In this document: piece by piece, positions 31,254-39,536 of the stretch
Position numbering within the stretch: position 1 is the stretch's first letter
Layout of the letters: the number at the start of each line of letters is the position of its first letter
NCBI GenBank assembly: GCA_910574935.1
Contig: CAJTCU010000001.1
Location: 421,695-485,694 of the forward strand
Origin: Oscillospiraceae bacterium
GTDB taxonomy: Bacteria > Bacillota > Clostridia > Oscillospirales > Acutalibacteraceae
Direction: 5' to 3'
Length of the DNA: 64,000 nucleotides
The notes under the pieces: generated by a model
Told to the model about the DNA's origin: nothing
The model's database searches: none
What the model saw: only the letters and a program-made list of their open reading frames with translations
Position numbers and translations under genes: made by a program

Positions 31254-34160
31254 CTAATCGCCCAGCCCCAGCGCGGCGAACAGGCTGCGCAGCCGGATGC
31301 GTACCGCGCCCAGGTTGGTAATCTCGTCGATTTTAATTTGGGTGTAGATGCGCCCGCCCTCCTCCAAAATCGACCGCACCTCGTCCCCGGTAATGGCGTC
31401 CACCCCGCAGCCAAAGCTCACCAGCTGCACCAGGTTCACCCGGGGGTCCCCGCACTCTGCCACATACCGGGCGGCGGCGTACAGCCGGGCGTGGTAGGTC
31501 CACTGGTTCAGCACCTTGGTGGAGAACTTCTCCACCTGGTCGCTGATGGAGTCCTCGGTGACTAGCACGGCGCCGCACTCGCAGATAAGCTTGTCGATGC
31601 CGTGGTTGATCTCCCCGTCCAGGTGGTAGGGCCGGCCCGAGAGGATGACCACGGGCAGGTTTAGCTCCCGGGCCTTTTGCATGTACTCCCGGCCCTTTTG
31701 CCGGATGCGTCCCATGTAGGCGGCATACTCGGCGTAAGCAGCCCGGGCGGCGGCCTTTACCTCTTTTTCTGGGATAGGCGGAAAGTACTTGGCCAAAATG
31801 GCCCGCATCTTTTTGGGGAAGTCATGGGGCCGGTGCAGGCCCACGTAGTCGTAGATAAATTTGGTATCCGCCAGGGCGGCCACGTTGGCGTCCAGCACCT
31901 CGGGGTAGTAGGCCACCACCGGGCAGTTGTAGTGGTTGTCGCCCTTGTGTTCGTCCACGTTGTAGCTCATGCAGGGGTAAAAGATGGCGTCCAGCTTCCG
32001 CTCCAGCAGGGTGTCAATATGCCCGTGCAGCAGCTTGGCCGGGTAACAGACCGTGTCCGAGGGGATGGTGTGCTGGCCCTTAAAGTACAGCTGCCGGTCC
32101 GACTCCGGCGAGGCCTCTACCCCAAAGCCCAGCTGGGTAAAAAAGGTGTGCCAGAAGGGGTACAGCTCGAACATATTCAGGCCCATGGGAATGCCGATTT
32201 TCCCCCTGGGCCCCTCACAGGGGGCATAGGCCGCCAGCAGCTGCTTTTTATACTCGTATAGATTGTACTCACTGGCCGGGCTCTGCTTTTTCAGGGGCTT
32301 GTCGCAGCGGTTTCCGGCAATGTACCGCCCGCCCCCGCCAAAGGTGTTCACCGTCAGGCGGCAGTGGTTGGGGCAGCCGTTGCAGGTGACGGCCTTTACC
32401 TGGTGGGTAAAGCCCGCCAGATCCTGGGGAGAGATGATTCCGCTGCGCTGGGGCCTGTGTTCTTTGGCGTACAGGGCCGCGCCGTAGGCCCCCATGAGTC
32501 CCGCCACCGAGGGCCGGGTGACGTCCTGGCCAATCTCCTTCTCAAAGGCCCGCAGCACCGCGTCGTTGAGGAAGGTGCCCCCCTGCACCACAATGTGCCG
32601 GCCCAGGCTTTTGGCGTCGGTAACCCGGATGACCTTATAGAGGGCGTTTTTCACCACGCTCATAGAGAGCCCGGCGGAAATGCTGCCCAGCGAGGCCCCG
32701 TCTTTTTGGGCCTGCTTCACAGAGGAGTTCATAAACACCGTGCAGCGGCTGCCCAGGTCCACCGGGTCCTTTGCAAACAGCCCCTGGCGGGCAAAGTCCT
32801 CCATCTGGTAGCCCAGGGCCCCGGCGAAAGTCTGCAAAAAAGAGCCGCAGCCCGAGGAACAAGCCTCGTTGAGGAAAATATTGTCAATGGCCCCGTTCTT
32901 GATCTTAAAGCACTTGATGTCCTGGCCGCCGATGTCAATGATAAAGTCCACCTGGGGCCGGAACTTTTTGGCAGCGGTAAAGTGGGCGATGGTCTCCACC
33001 ACCCCCAGGTCCATGCCAAAAGCGGCCTTGATGATCTCCTCTCCGTAGCCGGTAGAGGCCGCGCCACGAATTTTTATGTTGGGGTAATTTTCATATAGAT
33101 CGCTGAGAAAGTCCCGCACCAAGGGCACCGGGTTGCCGCTGTTGGGCAGGTAGCGGGAGCAGACGATTTCCTCGTTCTCGTTCACCGCCACCGCCTTTAC
33201 GGTGGTGGACCCCGCGTCAATGCCGATATAGGCCGTGCCGTCCGGGCCCAGGGCCGCGCCGGTAGGCACGCTGTCCTGCTGGTGGCGGGCGGTGAACTCG
33301 TCATACTCGGCCTGGTTGGCAAACAGAGCCTGGCTGCTCTGGTAGTGGCGGCTGGAGCTGTAGTTTTTGATCTTCCCGGTGATCTCCCCCAGGTCGAATT
33401 CCTCCGAAGAAGGGTCCAGGGCCGCGCCGGCCGCTACATAATACAGGGAGTTTTCGGGGCAGATGCCCCCGACCCCCAGAATGCTGTCAAAGGCCTTTCG
33501 CAGCTGGGGGAAGAAGGTCAGGGGCCCGCCCAGGTACACCACCTGGCCGGTAATCTCCCGGCCCTGGGCCAGGCCCGCCACGGTCTGATTCACCACGGCG
33601 GTAAAGATGCTGGCGGCGATGTCGTCCTTTTGGGCCCCCTGGTTCAAAAGGGCCTGGATGTCCGACTTGGCGAACACCCCGCAGCGGGAGGCAATGCTGT
33701 AGCTGCGGGTGCTGCCCGCGGCGATTTGGTCCATCTCGGTGGGGGAGATGGAGAGCAGGGTGGCCATTTGGTCGATAAAGGCCCCGGTGCCCCCGGCGCA
33801 GGAGCCGTTCATGCGCACCTCCATAGAGCCGGAGAGAAACAGGATTTTGGCGTCCTCGCCCCCCAGCTCGATCACCACGTCGGTGCCCGGCAGATATTTT
33901 TTCACGGCGGTGCGGGTGGCGTACACCTCCTGGACAAAGGGGATGCCCAGGTCCTCTGCCAGGCCCATGCCCGCCGAGCCCGAAACACAAAGCCCGGCGC
34001 TGGTTTCCTGGGGAAAACGCGCCGCCACCCGGCCCAACATATCCAACGCCTTTTCCGCTATTTGGGAAAAGTGCCGCTCATATTCTTGAAAAACAGGGGC
34101 GCCCCCTTCGTAAACCACGCATTTTAATGTGGTGGAACCTACGTCCAAGCCTATCTTCAT
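31254..34160 (-). CDS. acyl-CoA dehydratase activase, BadF/BcrA ATPase x2 plus DUF2229
   Basis: A 968-residue protein. Two ASKHA ATPase domains start MKIGLDVGSTTLKCVVYEGG (1-20) and YIGIDAGSTTVKAVAV (about 325). Each has an Fe-S/activator Cys motif, NGSCAGGTGAFI and ACSSGCGSFL. A DUF2229 domain follows (GIPMGLNMFELYPFWH and SDTVCYPAKLLHGH, about 680-760), then a Cys-containing C-terminal part. This is the ATP-driven electron activator of 2-hydroxyacyl-CoA dehydratases. In many Firmicutes one 1400-residue protein includes the HgdB-like part that is here a separate gene. The start MKIG is set by AAAGGAAG upstream. The promoter must lie in or beside the family 2 element that begins 30 bases upstream. 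Confidence 0.9.
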   Translation of the reverse strand: MKIGLDVGSTTLKCVVYEGGAPVFQEYERHFSQIAEKALDMLGRVAARFPQETSAGLCVSGSAGMGLAEDLGIPFVQEVYATRTAVKKYLPGTDVVIELGGEDAKILFLSGSMEVRMNGSCAGGTGAFIDQMATLLSISPTEMDQIAAGSTRSYSIASRCGVFAKSDIQALLNQGAQKDDIAASIFTAVVNQTVAGLAQGREITGQVVYLGGPLTFFPQLRKAFDSILGVGGICPENSLYYVAAGAALDPSSEEFDLGEITGKIKNYSSSRHYQSSQALFANQAEYDEFTARHQQDSVPTGAALGPDGTAYIGIDAGSTTVKAVAVNENEEIVCSRYLPNSGNPVPLVRDFLSDLYENYPNIKIRGAASTGYGEEIIKAAFGMDLGVVETIAHFTAAKKFRPQVDFIIDIGGQDIKCFKIKNGAIDNIFLNEACSSGCGSFLQTFAGALGYQMEDFARQGLFAKDPVDLGSRCTVFMNSSVKQAQKDGASLGSISAGLSMSVVKNALYKVIRVTDAKSLGRHIVVQGGTFLNDAVLRAFEKEIGQDVTRPSVAGLMGAYGAALYAKEHRPQRSGIISPQDLAGFTHQVKAVTCNGCPNHCRLTVNTFGGGGRYIAGNRCDKPLKKQSPASEYNLYEYKKQLLAAYAPCEGPRGKIGIPMGLNMFELYPFWHTFFTQLGFGVEASPESDRQLYFKGQHTIPSDTVCYPAKLLHGHIDTLLERKLDAIFYPCMSYNVDEHKGDNHYNCPVVAYYPEVLDANVAALADTKFIYDYVGLHRPHDFPKKMRAILAKYFPPIPEKEVKAAARAAYAEYAAYMGRIRQKGREYMQKARELNLPVVILSGRPYHLDGEINHGIDKLICECGAVLVTEDSISDQVEKFSTKVLNQWTYHARLYAAARYVAECGDPRVNLVQLVSFGCGVDAITGDEVRSILEEGGRIYTQIKIDEITNLGAVRIRLRSLFAALGLGD

Positions 34161-34189
34161 GTTCTGGGTACTTCCTTTCTCCATGACTC

Positions 34190-34436
34190 TTAAGGCAGCA
34201 CCGTACAATTTACGGCTAACACCTTCACCTTAAGCGCTGTCTTGCTTGTACATTTTTGTTAACAGCTTTAGCCGATAGCTTCCGCTATTGCGCACAAGCG
34301 TTCCGTTTCCCAATCCTAAAGACCCTCACTGGTCTGATTGACCGCACTCAATAGAGCTACAAAGCAATTCTTGTACACTCTGACGAAAAACCTGAGGACA
34401 CAATACCGCACGTAGAACTTCGCAGTATTGCCTTAA
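34190..34436 (+). mobile_element. family 2 MITE-like element, diverged 247-bp copy 3
   Basis: The ends are TTAAGGCAGCACCGTACAAT and GCAGTATTGCCTTAA, in inverted orientation. The interior keeps CTGTCTTGCTTGTACA, TTGCGCACAAG and TCTGACGAAAAACCTGA, recognisably related to the 167-bp copies, with about 80 extra bases. It overlaps the control region of the activator gene. Confidence 0.65.
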
Positions 34437-34590
34437 AAATGATACCATCTTTCGACCTAAAAATCAACACATAGACCGAATACAATATATGGTGCTTTAT
34501 CTTTGTTTTTATAGTTAAATCTACCATGTGTACCCTTTCGCATCCTCATCAAACTATATCTTGGGCGCTCTGGCGTTTTCTTCACAATTA

Positions 34591-34599
34591 TGGTACAAT
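34591..34599 (+). promoter_or_regulatory. extended -10 promoter for thioesterase gene
   Basis: TG-G-TACAAT (TACAAT at 34594-34599) with AT-rich upstream sequence. The leader would be about 200 bases with two GC hairpins. Confidence 0.4.
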
Positions 34600-34808
34600 A
34601 TAACCCCGCCCCCTCCGGGGGAGGGATGTTCCCCTATAAATATATGGAGCAGAGCCGCTCCTATGCGGGCAGCCGGAGCCTGGGGCTCTGCCCCGCACCC
34701 CGCCAGGGAAGCCAGTTCCTTTGGGCTTCTTTTGCTCCGGCGGTCCACCAGAACCTTGCCGCGTTTCTCCCGTAAACTCCCATATTTTTTTAGAAAGCTG
34801 GTAATCTT

Positions 34809-35234
34809 ATGCCCACTGTCCCTTACACCCGCCCGGTCCACTACTATGAGACCGACCGTATGGACTGCGTTCACCACTCCAACTACATCCGTTGGTTTGA
34901 AGAGGCAAGAGTCCATTTTATGCGCGAAAGCGGCTTCCCTTACGAAACCCTGGAAGCCGCCGGTATCCTCAGCCCGGTGCTTAGCGCCCAGGCCAATTAT
35001 CATGCTATGTGCCGCTTTGGCGACACGGTAGAGATTCTTACACAGATCGAAAGCTACACCCGCACCCGCATTGCCTTTCACTACCAGGTCCGGGACCAGG
35101 CCACTGGTCAGCCCCGCTGCGACGGCTGGACCACCCACTGCTTTCTGAATTCCGCGGGCCGGCCCGTCTCCCTAAAAAAGGCCCTGCCAGACTTTCACCA
35201 GCGGGTGGAGGAATTCCTGGCAAAGGGGGTGTGA
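34809..35234 (+). CDS. YbgC/FadM-type hotdog acyl-CoA thioesterase
   Basis: A 141-residue single hotdog domain. The active-site stretch YYETDRMDCVHHSNYIRWFE (about 13-32) is the 4-hydroxybenzoyl-CoA thioesterase motif, with the Asp replaced in an ETDRMDCVHHSNY version. The enzyme should hydrolyse acyl-CoAs; the chain is unknown. The ribosome site (AGAAAG) is moderate. The P-loop gene follows two bases after its stop. Confidence 0.88.
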   Translation: MPTVPYTRPVHYYETDRMDCVHHSNYIRWFEEARVHFMRESGFPYETLEAAGILSPVLSAQANYHAMCRFGDTVEILTQIESYTRTRIAFHYQVRDQATGQPRCDGWTTHCFLNSAGRPVSLKKALPDFHQRVEEFLAKGV

Positions 35235-35236
35235 GC

Positions 35237-35713
35237 ATGGCAAAGGTAATCCTCATCTGCGGCAAGATCGCCAGCGGCAAGACCTTCTACTGCAAAGGCC
35301 TGATGAAGAAGTCCCCGGCGGTGCGTCTCTCTGTGGACGAGCTGACCACCCGCATTGGGGAGCTGGGGACGCTCCACGACCAGGTCTGCGCCGCTGTCCA
35401 GGGCTATCTGCTGGACAGGGCCGCGGACATCGCCCGGGCCGGGGTGGACGTGATTCTGGACTGGGGCTTCTGGACCCGGGCCGCCCGGCAGCGGGCCTCT
35501 GGCTTTTTCCGGGAGCGGGGCATTGCTACAGAGTGGCACTATATCCACGTGTCAGCGGCCCGCTGGCAGGTGAATATTGAAAAGCGCAACGCCGCCGTTC
35601 TGGCCGGGGAGACCGCCGACTACTATGTAGACCAGGGGCTGATGCAGAAACTGCTCAGCGCCTTTGAGGAGCCGGACCAGAGCGAGATAGACGTGTGGTT
35701 CGAGCTGGACTGA
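35237..35713 (+). CDS. P-loop (AAA_33-type) kinase-like protein
   Basis: A 158-residue protein with Walker A GKIASGKTFY at about 9-18 and VDVILDWGFWTRAAR as the Walker B/second motif, typical of small zeta-toxin/AAA_33 phosphotransferases. The substrate is unknown; relatives phosphorylate small molecules or give antibiotic resistance. It starts two bases after the thioesterase stop, in the same operon, with GGGGGTGTGAGC as a poor ribosome site, so coupling is likely. Confidence 0.8.
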   Translation: MAKVILICGKIASGKTFYCKGLMKKSPAVRLSVDELTTRIGELGTLHDQVCAAVQGYLLDRAADIARAGVDVILDWGFWTRAARQRASGFFRERGIATEWHYIHVSAARWQVNIEKRNAAVLAGETADYYVDQGLMQKLLSAFEEPDQSEIDVWFELD

Positions 35714-35719
35714 GCCGCC

Positions 35720-36610
35720 CTACTCCGCCCCTACAGTTAGGGCCCGGGCCTGCTCTCCGTTTGCCTGGATGGCCGCTTTCAGCTCCTCCAGAGAGTCGAA
35801 TTTCCGCTCGGGCCGCAGGAACTCCACCAGCTCCACCCGGACCCGCTCCCCGTACAGGTCCCCGGAAAACTCCGGCATCCAGGTTTCGGCCAGCACCCGG
35901 TCCGAGCCCACGGTGGGTTTTACCCCAATATTGCACACACCAAAATACGGGCTCCCCTCCACCAGGCACCAGGCCGCGTACACCCCGAACCGGGGCCGCA
36001 CAAAGTTCTCTGGCAGCGCCTGGTTGATCGTTGGCGTGCCCAGCCCTGTGCCGATGTGGTTCCCATGGATCACCTCCAGCTGAAAGCCAAAGGGCCGGCC
36101 CAGCAGCCGGTTGGCTGTGGGGATGTCTCCCCGCTCCACGGCCCGGCGAATCCGGCTGGAGCTGATCTTTTCTCCATCCTCGCTTACAGGGGGCAGCACG
36201 GTCAGGCCCACGCCGTGCTTTTGGCAAAGCTCTCTCAGCAGCCCCACGTCCCCCGCCGCCCCACGGCCAAAGCGGAAGTCCTCTCCGCAGCAAAGCCGCC
36301 GGGCGTTTATTTTTTCAAAGAGCAGCGTTTCCACAAAGCTGGCGGCCTCCATGGTTTTCAGGGCCGAAAACTCCGCCGAGTACACCCGCTCCACCCCGGC
36401 GGCGGCCAGCAGCTTTTTTTTATCCGCGGCGGTCAATACCATGGCCTCGCCGGAAGGCGGCGCGGAAAAGGTGAACACCGCCGGCTGGTCCGGACCCTCC
36501 AGCGTGGCCTGAATCACCGCCATATGTCCCCGGTGCAGTCCGTCAAAGCCGCCCAGCGCCAAGCCGCACGGCGGCTGGGGCGGCATGTCAAAATTTACGA
36601 TCCATTCCAT
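35720..36610 (-). CDS. ribF: bifunctional riboflavin kinase/FAD synthetase
   Basis: A 296-residue protein making FMN from riboflavin and FAD from FMN. The N-terminal FAD synthetase domain has LALGGFDGLHRGHMAVI (about 17-33) and ISSSRIRRAVERGD in the middle. The C-terminal kinase domain has the GTGLGTPTINQALPE stretch (family PTxN motif), FGVCNIGVKPTVGS and the E in ETWMPEFSGDLYG. The ATG has AAGGAGG upstream. It follows truB, ending the translation/RNA block. Confidence 0.94.
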   Translation of the reverse strand: MEWIVNFDMPPQPPCGLALGGFDGLHRGHMAVIQATLEGPDQPAVFTFSAPPSGEAMVLTAADKKKLLAAAGVERVYSAEFSALKTMEAASFVETLLFEKINARRLCCGEDFRFGRGAAGDVGLLRELCQKHGVGLTVLPPVSEDGEKISSSRIRRAVERGDIPTANRLLGRPFGFQLEVIHGNHIGTGLGTPTINQALPENFVRPRFGVYAAWCLVEGSPYFGVCNIGVKPTVGSDRVLAETWMPEFSGDLYGERVRVELVEFLRPERKFDSLEELKAAIQANGEQARALTVGAE

Positions 36611-36702
36611 GCTGGCGCCTCCTTTTTTTCACATGAGGGTAAAGGCTCGGAACATTCCCCGCACCTGGACCACACAATGCGTCTCTCTTTTTTGCCTTGA
36701 AT

Positions 36703-37614
36703 CTATTGGGTCACTTTAAAAAGTTTCAGCACCTTCAGCTCTCCCGCCGCTGGGTCTGCCTCTCCCAGGCCCAGGAACGCGCCCCCAGGCTCATAGACTT
36801 GCAGGCGCTCCCCGGCCTCTGGAGCACCCCCGGCCAGCCGCAGCCGGTCCAGGGCCAGAGCTCCGCCATTTAAAAAGCGCGTCCCTTGCGCTCCGCTTAC
36901 CGTGACCCGCCTATACGCCTGGAACAGCCCGTCCACCGGCCGCAGCGCCTCTTCCAAGCGTCCGGCCCCGGCCAGCTGTCGCAGCTGGTCCAGGCTTACC
37001 GCGTCTGCCTCGGAAAAGCCGCAGGCCCGCACCCGCCGCAGCCCCGCCATGGTACCGCAGGTTCCGGCAGCGGCGGCAATATCCTCGATGAGCACCCGTA
37101 TGTACGTGCCTTTCGAGCATGCCACCCTTAGGGTTCCCTGGCGCCTTGCGGGGTCGTAGGCCTCCAGCCGCAGCAGGGAGATGTTTACCCGTCGGGCTGG
37201 GCGCTCTACCGTAAGGCCCTGGCGGGCCAGCTTATATAGCCGCTGGCCGTTTACGGACACCGCCGAGTACATGGGCGGCAGCTGGTCAATCTCCCCTAAG
37301 AATCCCGCCATAGCCCCTTCCAGGGCGCTTCTGTCCACAGGGGCCTGGTTCTGTTCCACCAGGGCGCCGGTCACATCCCCTGTGTCAAAGCGCCGCCCCA
37401 GCTGGAACTGGGCTAAATATTCCTTGTCCGTGTCCGGCAGCAGGCTGGCGGCTTTAGCCGCGCGGCCCAGCAAAAGGGGGAGCACCCCGGTGGCCATAGG
37501 GTCCAGGGTGCCGGTGTGGCCAATCTTTTTCTCTTTACTAAGCCCCCGCACCACCGCCACCGCATCGAAGGAGGTAAATCCCTGGGGCTTATCTAATATG
37601 ATTATGCCATTCAT
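36703..37614 (-). CDS. truB: tRNA pseudouridine(55) synthase
   Basis: A 303-residue TruB enzyme forming pseudouridine 55 in the T loop of tRNAs. Catalytic D38 lies in GHTGTLDPMATGVLPLL. YLAQFQLGRRFDTGDVTGAL and RVACSKGTYIRVLIEDIA follow, the latter with the conserved YIR stretch. A C-terminal region of about 80 residues looks like a PUA-type domain. It starts six bases before the nrnA stop position, in the same operon. Confidence 0.95.
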   Translation of the reverse strand: MNGIIILDKPQGFTSFDAVAVVRGLSKEKKIGHTGTLDPMATGVLPLLLGRAAKAASLLPDTDKEYLAQFQLGRRFDTGDVTGALVEQNQAPVDRSALEGAMAGFLGEIDQLPPMYSAVSVNGQRLYKLARQGLTVERPARRVNISLLRLEAYDPARRQGTLRVACSKGTYIRVLIEDIAAAAGTCGTMAGLRRVRACGFSEADAVSLDQLRQLAGAGRLEEALRPVDGLFQAYRRVTVSGAQGTRFLNGGALALDRLRLAGGAPEAGERLQVYEPGGAFLGLGEADPAAGELKVLKLFKVTQ

Positions 37615-37620
37615 ATTGGG

Positions 37621-38592
37621 TCAGATGCATCCTATCTCCGCAAAATATTGTTCACAAACGGCTCTCAGTTTTTCCGCCGCCTCTGCTATGGACATCCCCC
37701 CCAGGGTACATCCCGCCGCCCCGGCGTGGCCTCCGCCTCCCAGCCTCTCGCAGACCGCGGCGGCATTGACCGGAGGGTTGGCCCGCAAAGAGCCCTTGAC
37801 ACCGCCATCCGGCTTCTCTTTTATAGTGATCCCCAGCAGCACCCCCTCAATCTGCCGGAGCTGCCCCACAGCGGCTTCCGCCTCGTCCTCCCGCGCGCCG
37901 GTCTCGGCATAGAAGGACTGGGGCAGCAGCACCATAGCCGCCTTTCCCCCGCAGAACAGCTCCATATCCTCCAGTATCTGCCGCTCGGCCCGGAAGTAAG
38001 CCAAGCTCTTGGTCTCGAACAACTTTTGGTTAATATCTCCGGCCCTGGCCCCAGCCTCCAGGGCCTCCGCCGCCAGCCGCAGGGTCTGGGGGGTTACGTT
38101 GCGGTAGCGGAAACAGCCTGTGTCAGTGGCCATCCCTGTGTAAAGACAGCTGGCTATGGCAGCATCCGGACTCACCGCCAACTCCTTTAACAGCAGCCAG
38201 ACCATCTCCGCCGTAGCCGCCGCCGCTGCGCTTACCCAGCGTTCCTTGGCAAAGGGCCTATGGGTGCTGTGGTGGTCAATGGCCAGTTCCACTTTTCCGG
38301 CAAAGCGCTCCTCTCCAGAGCCCAGCAGCTTGCAGTCCGCCACATCCACCGTAACCGTGTGGGCAGGAACCAGCCCGCTGTTTTCCAGGCCCTGGAAAAG
38401 GCAGACGAATGGTTCCGGGACCTGGTCCGGGCAGTGCCAGTCCGCCCTTTTACCCAGGGCCCGCAGCCCCCGCACCAGCCCGGACATGGAGCCCAGGGCG
38501 TCCCCGTCCGGGTTCGCGTGGCAGACCACCAAGATATCGTCCCAGGCGGCCAGCCGGCTGGCCGCTTCAGTCAACGTCAAAATTGTCTCCAT
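37621..38592 (-). CDS. nrnA: DHH-family phosphoesterase, NrnA-like
   Basis: A 323-residue DHH/DHHA1 protein. The first metal motif is HANPDGDALGS (about 25-35), then DVADCKLLG and DHHSTH (about 100-105). The C-terminal DHHA1 domain holds GSLRANPPVNAAAVCERL and GGGGHAGAAG. NrnA-type enzymes degrade nanoRNAs and dephosphorylate pAp. The start METILTL is set by GGAGGAAAG upstream. It overlaps the end of rbfA by 26 bases, as is common in this operon. Confidence 0.92.
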   Translation of the reverse strand: METILTLTEAASRLAAWDDILVVCHANPDGDALGSMSGLVRGLRALGKRADWHCPDQVPEPFVCLFQGLENSGLVPAHTVTVDVADCKLLGSGEERFAGKVELAIDHHSTHRPFAKERWVSAAAAATAEMVWLLLKELAVSPDAAIASCLYTGMATDTGCFRYRNVTPQTLRLAAEALEAGARAGDINQKLFETKSLAYFRAERQILEDMELFCGGKAAMVLLPQSFYAETGAREDEAEAAVGQLRQIEGVLLGITIKEKPDGGVKGSLRANPPVNAAAVCERLGGGGHAGAAGCTLGGMSIAEAAEKLRAVCEQYFAEIGCI

Positions 38593-38974
38593 AGCGGCTT
38601 TCCTCCTCTGGTAATTCTTCCTCCGCCTCCGGAATGTCCAGGTCATTCAGCAGCTTAGAGATACTGGCCCCATACTCGATGGAGTCGGTGGCCTTAAAGA
38701 TCATCTCTGGTACGTGGCGCAGCTTCAGCCTGCGGCCCAGCTCCCGGCGAATATACCCAGAGGCCGACTTCAGCCCCTGTACCGCCTCTTTAGAGCGCTC
38801 CAGGCCCTCCACGGTGCTCACATAGGCTGTGCAGTAAGACAGGTCGTTGGTCACCTCCACCCGCACCACGCTGAGCAGACAGCCGGTAACCCGGGGATCT
38901 TTTAATTCGCGGACAATGGCGGAAAGCTCCCGGCTCACGTCCTCTGTAATACGTCCTAGTTTGTGTGTGGGCAT
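38567..38974 (-). CDS. rbfA: 30S ribosome-binding factor A
   Basis: A 135-residue RbfA with a KH-like fold, needed for 16S 5' end maturation. It has the typical GRITEDVSRELSAIVRELKD near the start, LSYCTAYVSTVEG and LKLRHVPEMIFKATDSIE. An acidic tail replaces the end. The start has AAGGAGG upstream. It lies downstream of the acetyltransferase gene instead of directly after infB. Confidence 0.95.
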   Translation of the reverse strand: MPTHKLGRITEDVSRELSAIVRELKDPRVTGCLLSVVRVEVTNDLSYCTAYVSTVEGLERSKEAVQGLKSASGYIRRELGRRLKLRHVPEMIFKATDSIEYGASISKLLNDLDIPEAEEELPEEESRYGDNFDVD

Positions 38975-38984
38975 AATATCCTCC

Positions 38985-39524
38985 TTAAAACAGCAGGTAG
39001 AAGAAAACAGCGGCCTCCTGATTTTTGGGGGCGGGCAGAGTATGGTAACGCAGATAGTCCACCCCGCCCACCTGAAATCCCTGTTTTAGGTAAAACCGGC
39101 AGGCCATCAGGTTGTTGTCTTGGGTCTCCAGCCGCAGCCCCGCTAGGTCCCGGTCCTTTGCCCAGCGGATCGCCTGCCGGATCAGCGCTGTGCCCGTTCC
39201 CCTGCCCCGTTGGCTGGCGGCCACTTCCAGGGCCTCCACATAGGCCCAACCCATGAAGTCTTTCTCTGCGGCAATGTGCCCCAGATAAGCATCTCCCCCT
39301 TGGGCCAAGAAAAGAGCCCGGTTCCCGCCTTTCGCATATAGCTTCAGGCTCTCTTGGTCCAAGGAGTGGTTGGTTTTGGTACCAGCGGGCTGGGGGAACA
39401 CCGTTTCATTATACCCCCATTTTCCTTGAGAGAAGGTGGGAAAAAACTTACCCACCACGGGAAAGGACTGGGGGCTCATGTCCACCTTCCCCACGCACTG
39501 GGGCGTAAACGTTATGATCTCCAT
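38985..39524 (-). CDS. GNAT acetyltransferase, SatA/streptothricin-acetyltransferase-like
   Basis: A 179-residue GNAT enzyme. The C-terminal half has ASQRGRGTGTALIRQAI (acetyl-CoA site), then LETQDNNLMACRFYLKQGF, which closely resembles SatA-type streptothricin N-acetyltransferases. The N-terminus (PVVGKFFPTF) is also as in that group. Resistance is inferred only from similarity. It lies in the conserved infB-rbfA pair, 12 bases after infB and 10 bases before rbfA. That is an unusual place for such a gene, so it is co-transcribed with translation genes. Confidence 0.82.
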   Translation of the reverse strand: MEIITFTPQCVGKVDMSPQSFPVVGKFFPTFSQGKWGYNETVFPQPAGTKTNHSLDQESLKLYAKGGNRALFLAQGGDAYLGHIAAEKDFMGWAYVEALEVAASQRGRGTGTALIRQAIRWAKDRDLAGLRLETQDNNLMACRFYLKQGFQVGGVDYLRYHTLPAPKNQEAAVFFYLLF

Positions 39525-39536
39525 ACCAGCTCTCCC

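Larger units (their letters stand above)
34161..34808. other. 648-bp divergent region with repeat and hairpins
   Basis: It contains a 247-bp family 2 relative (34190-34436), an AT-rich stretch (34437-34560), an extended -10 promoter at about 34591-34599, and a leader with GC hairpins (CCCCCTCCGGGGG at 34609-34621 and GGGGCTCTGCCCC near 34682). Confidence 0.6.
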
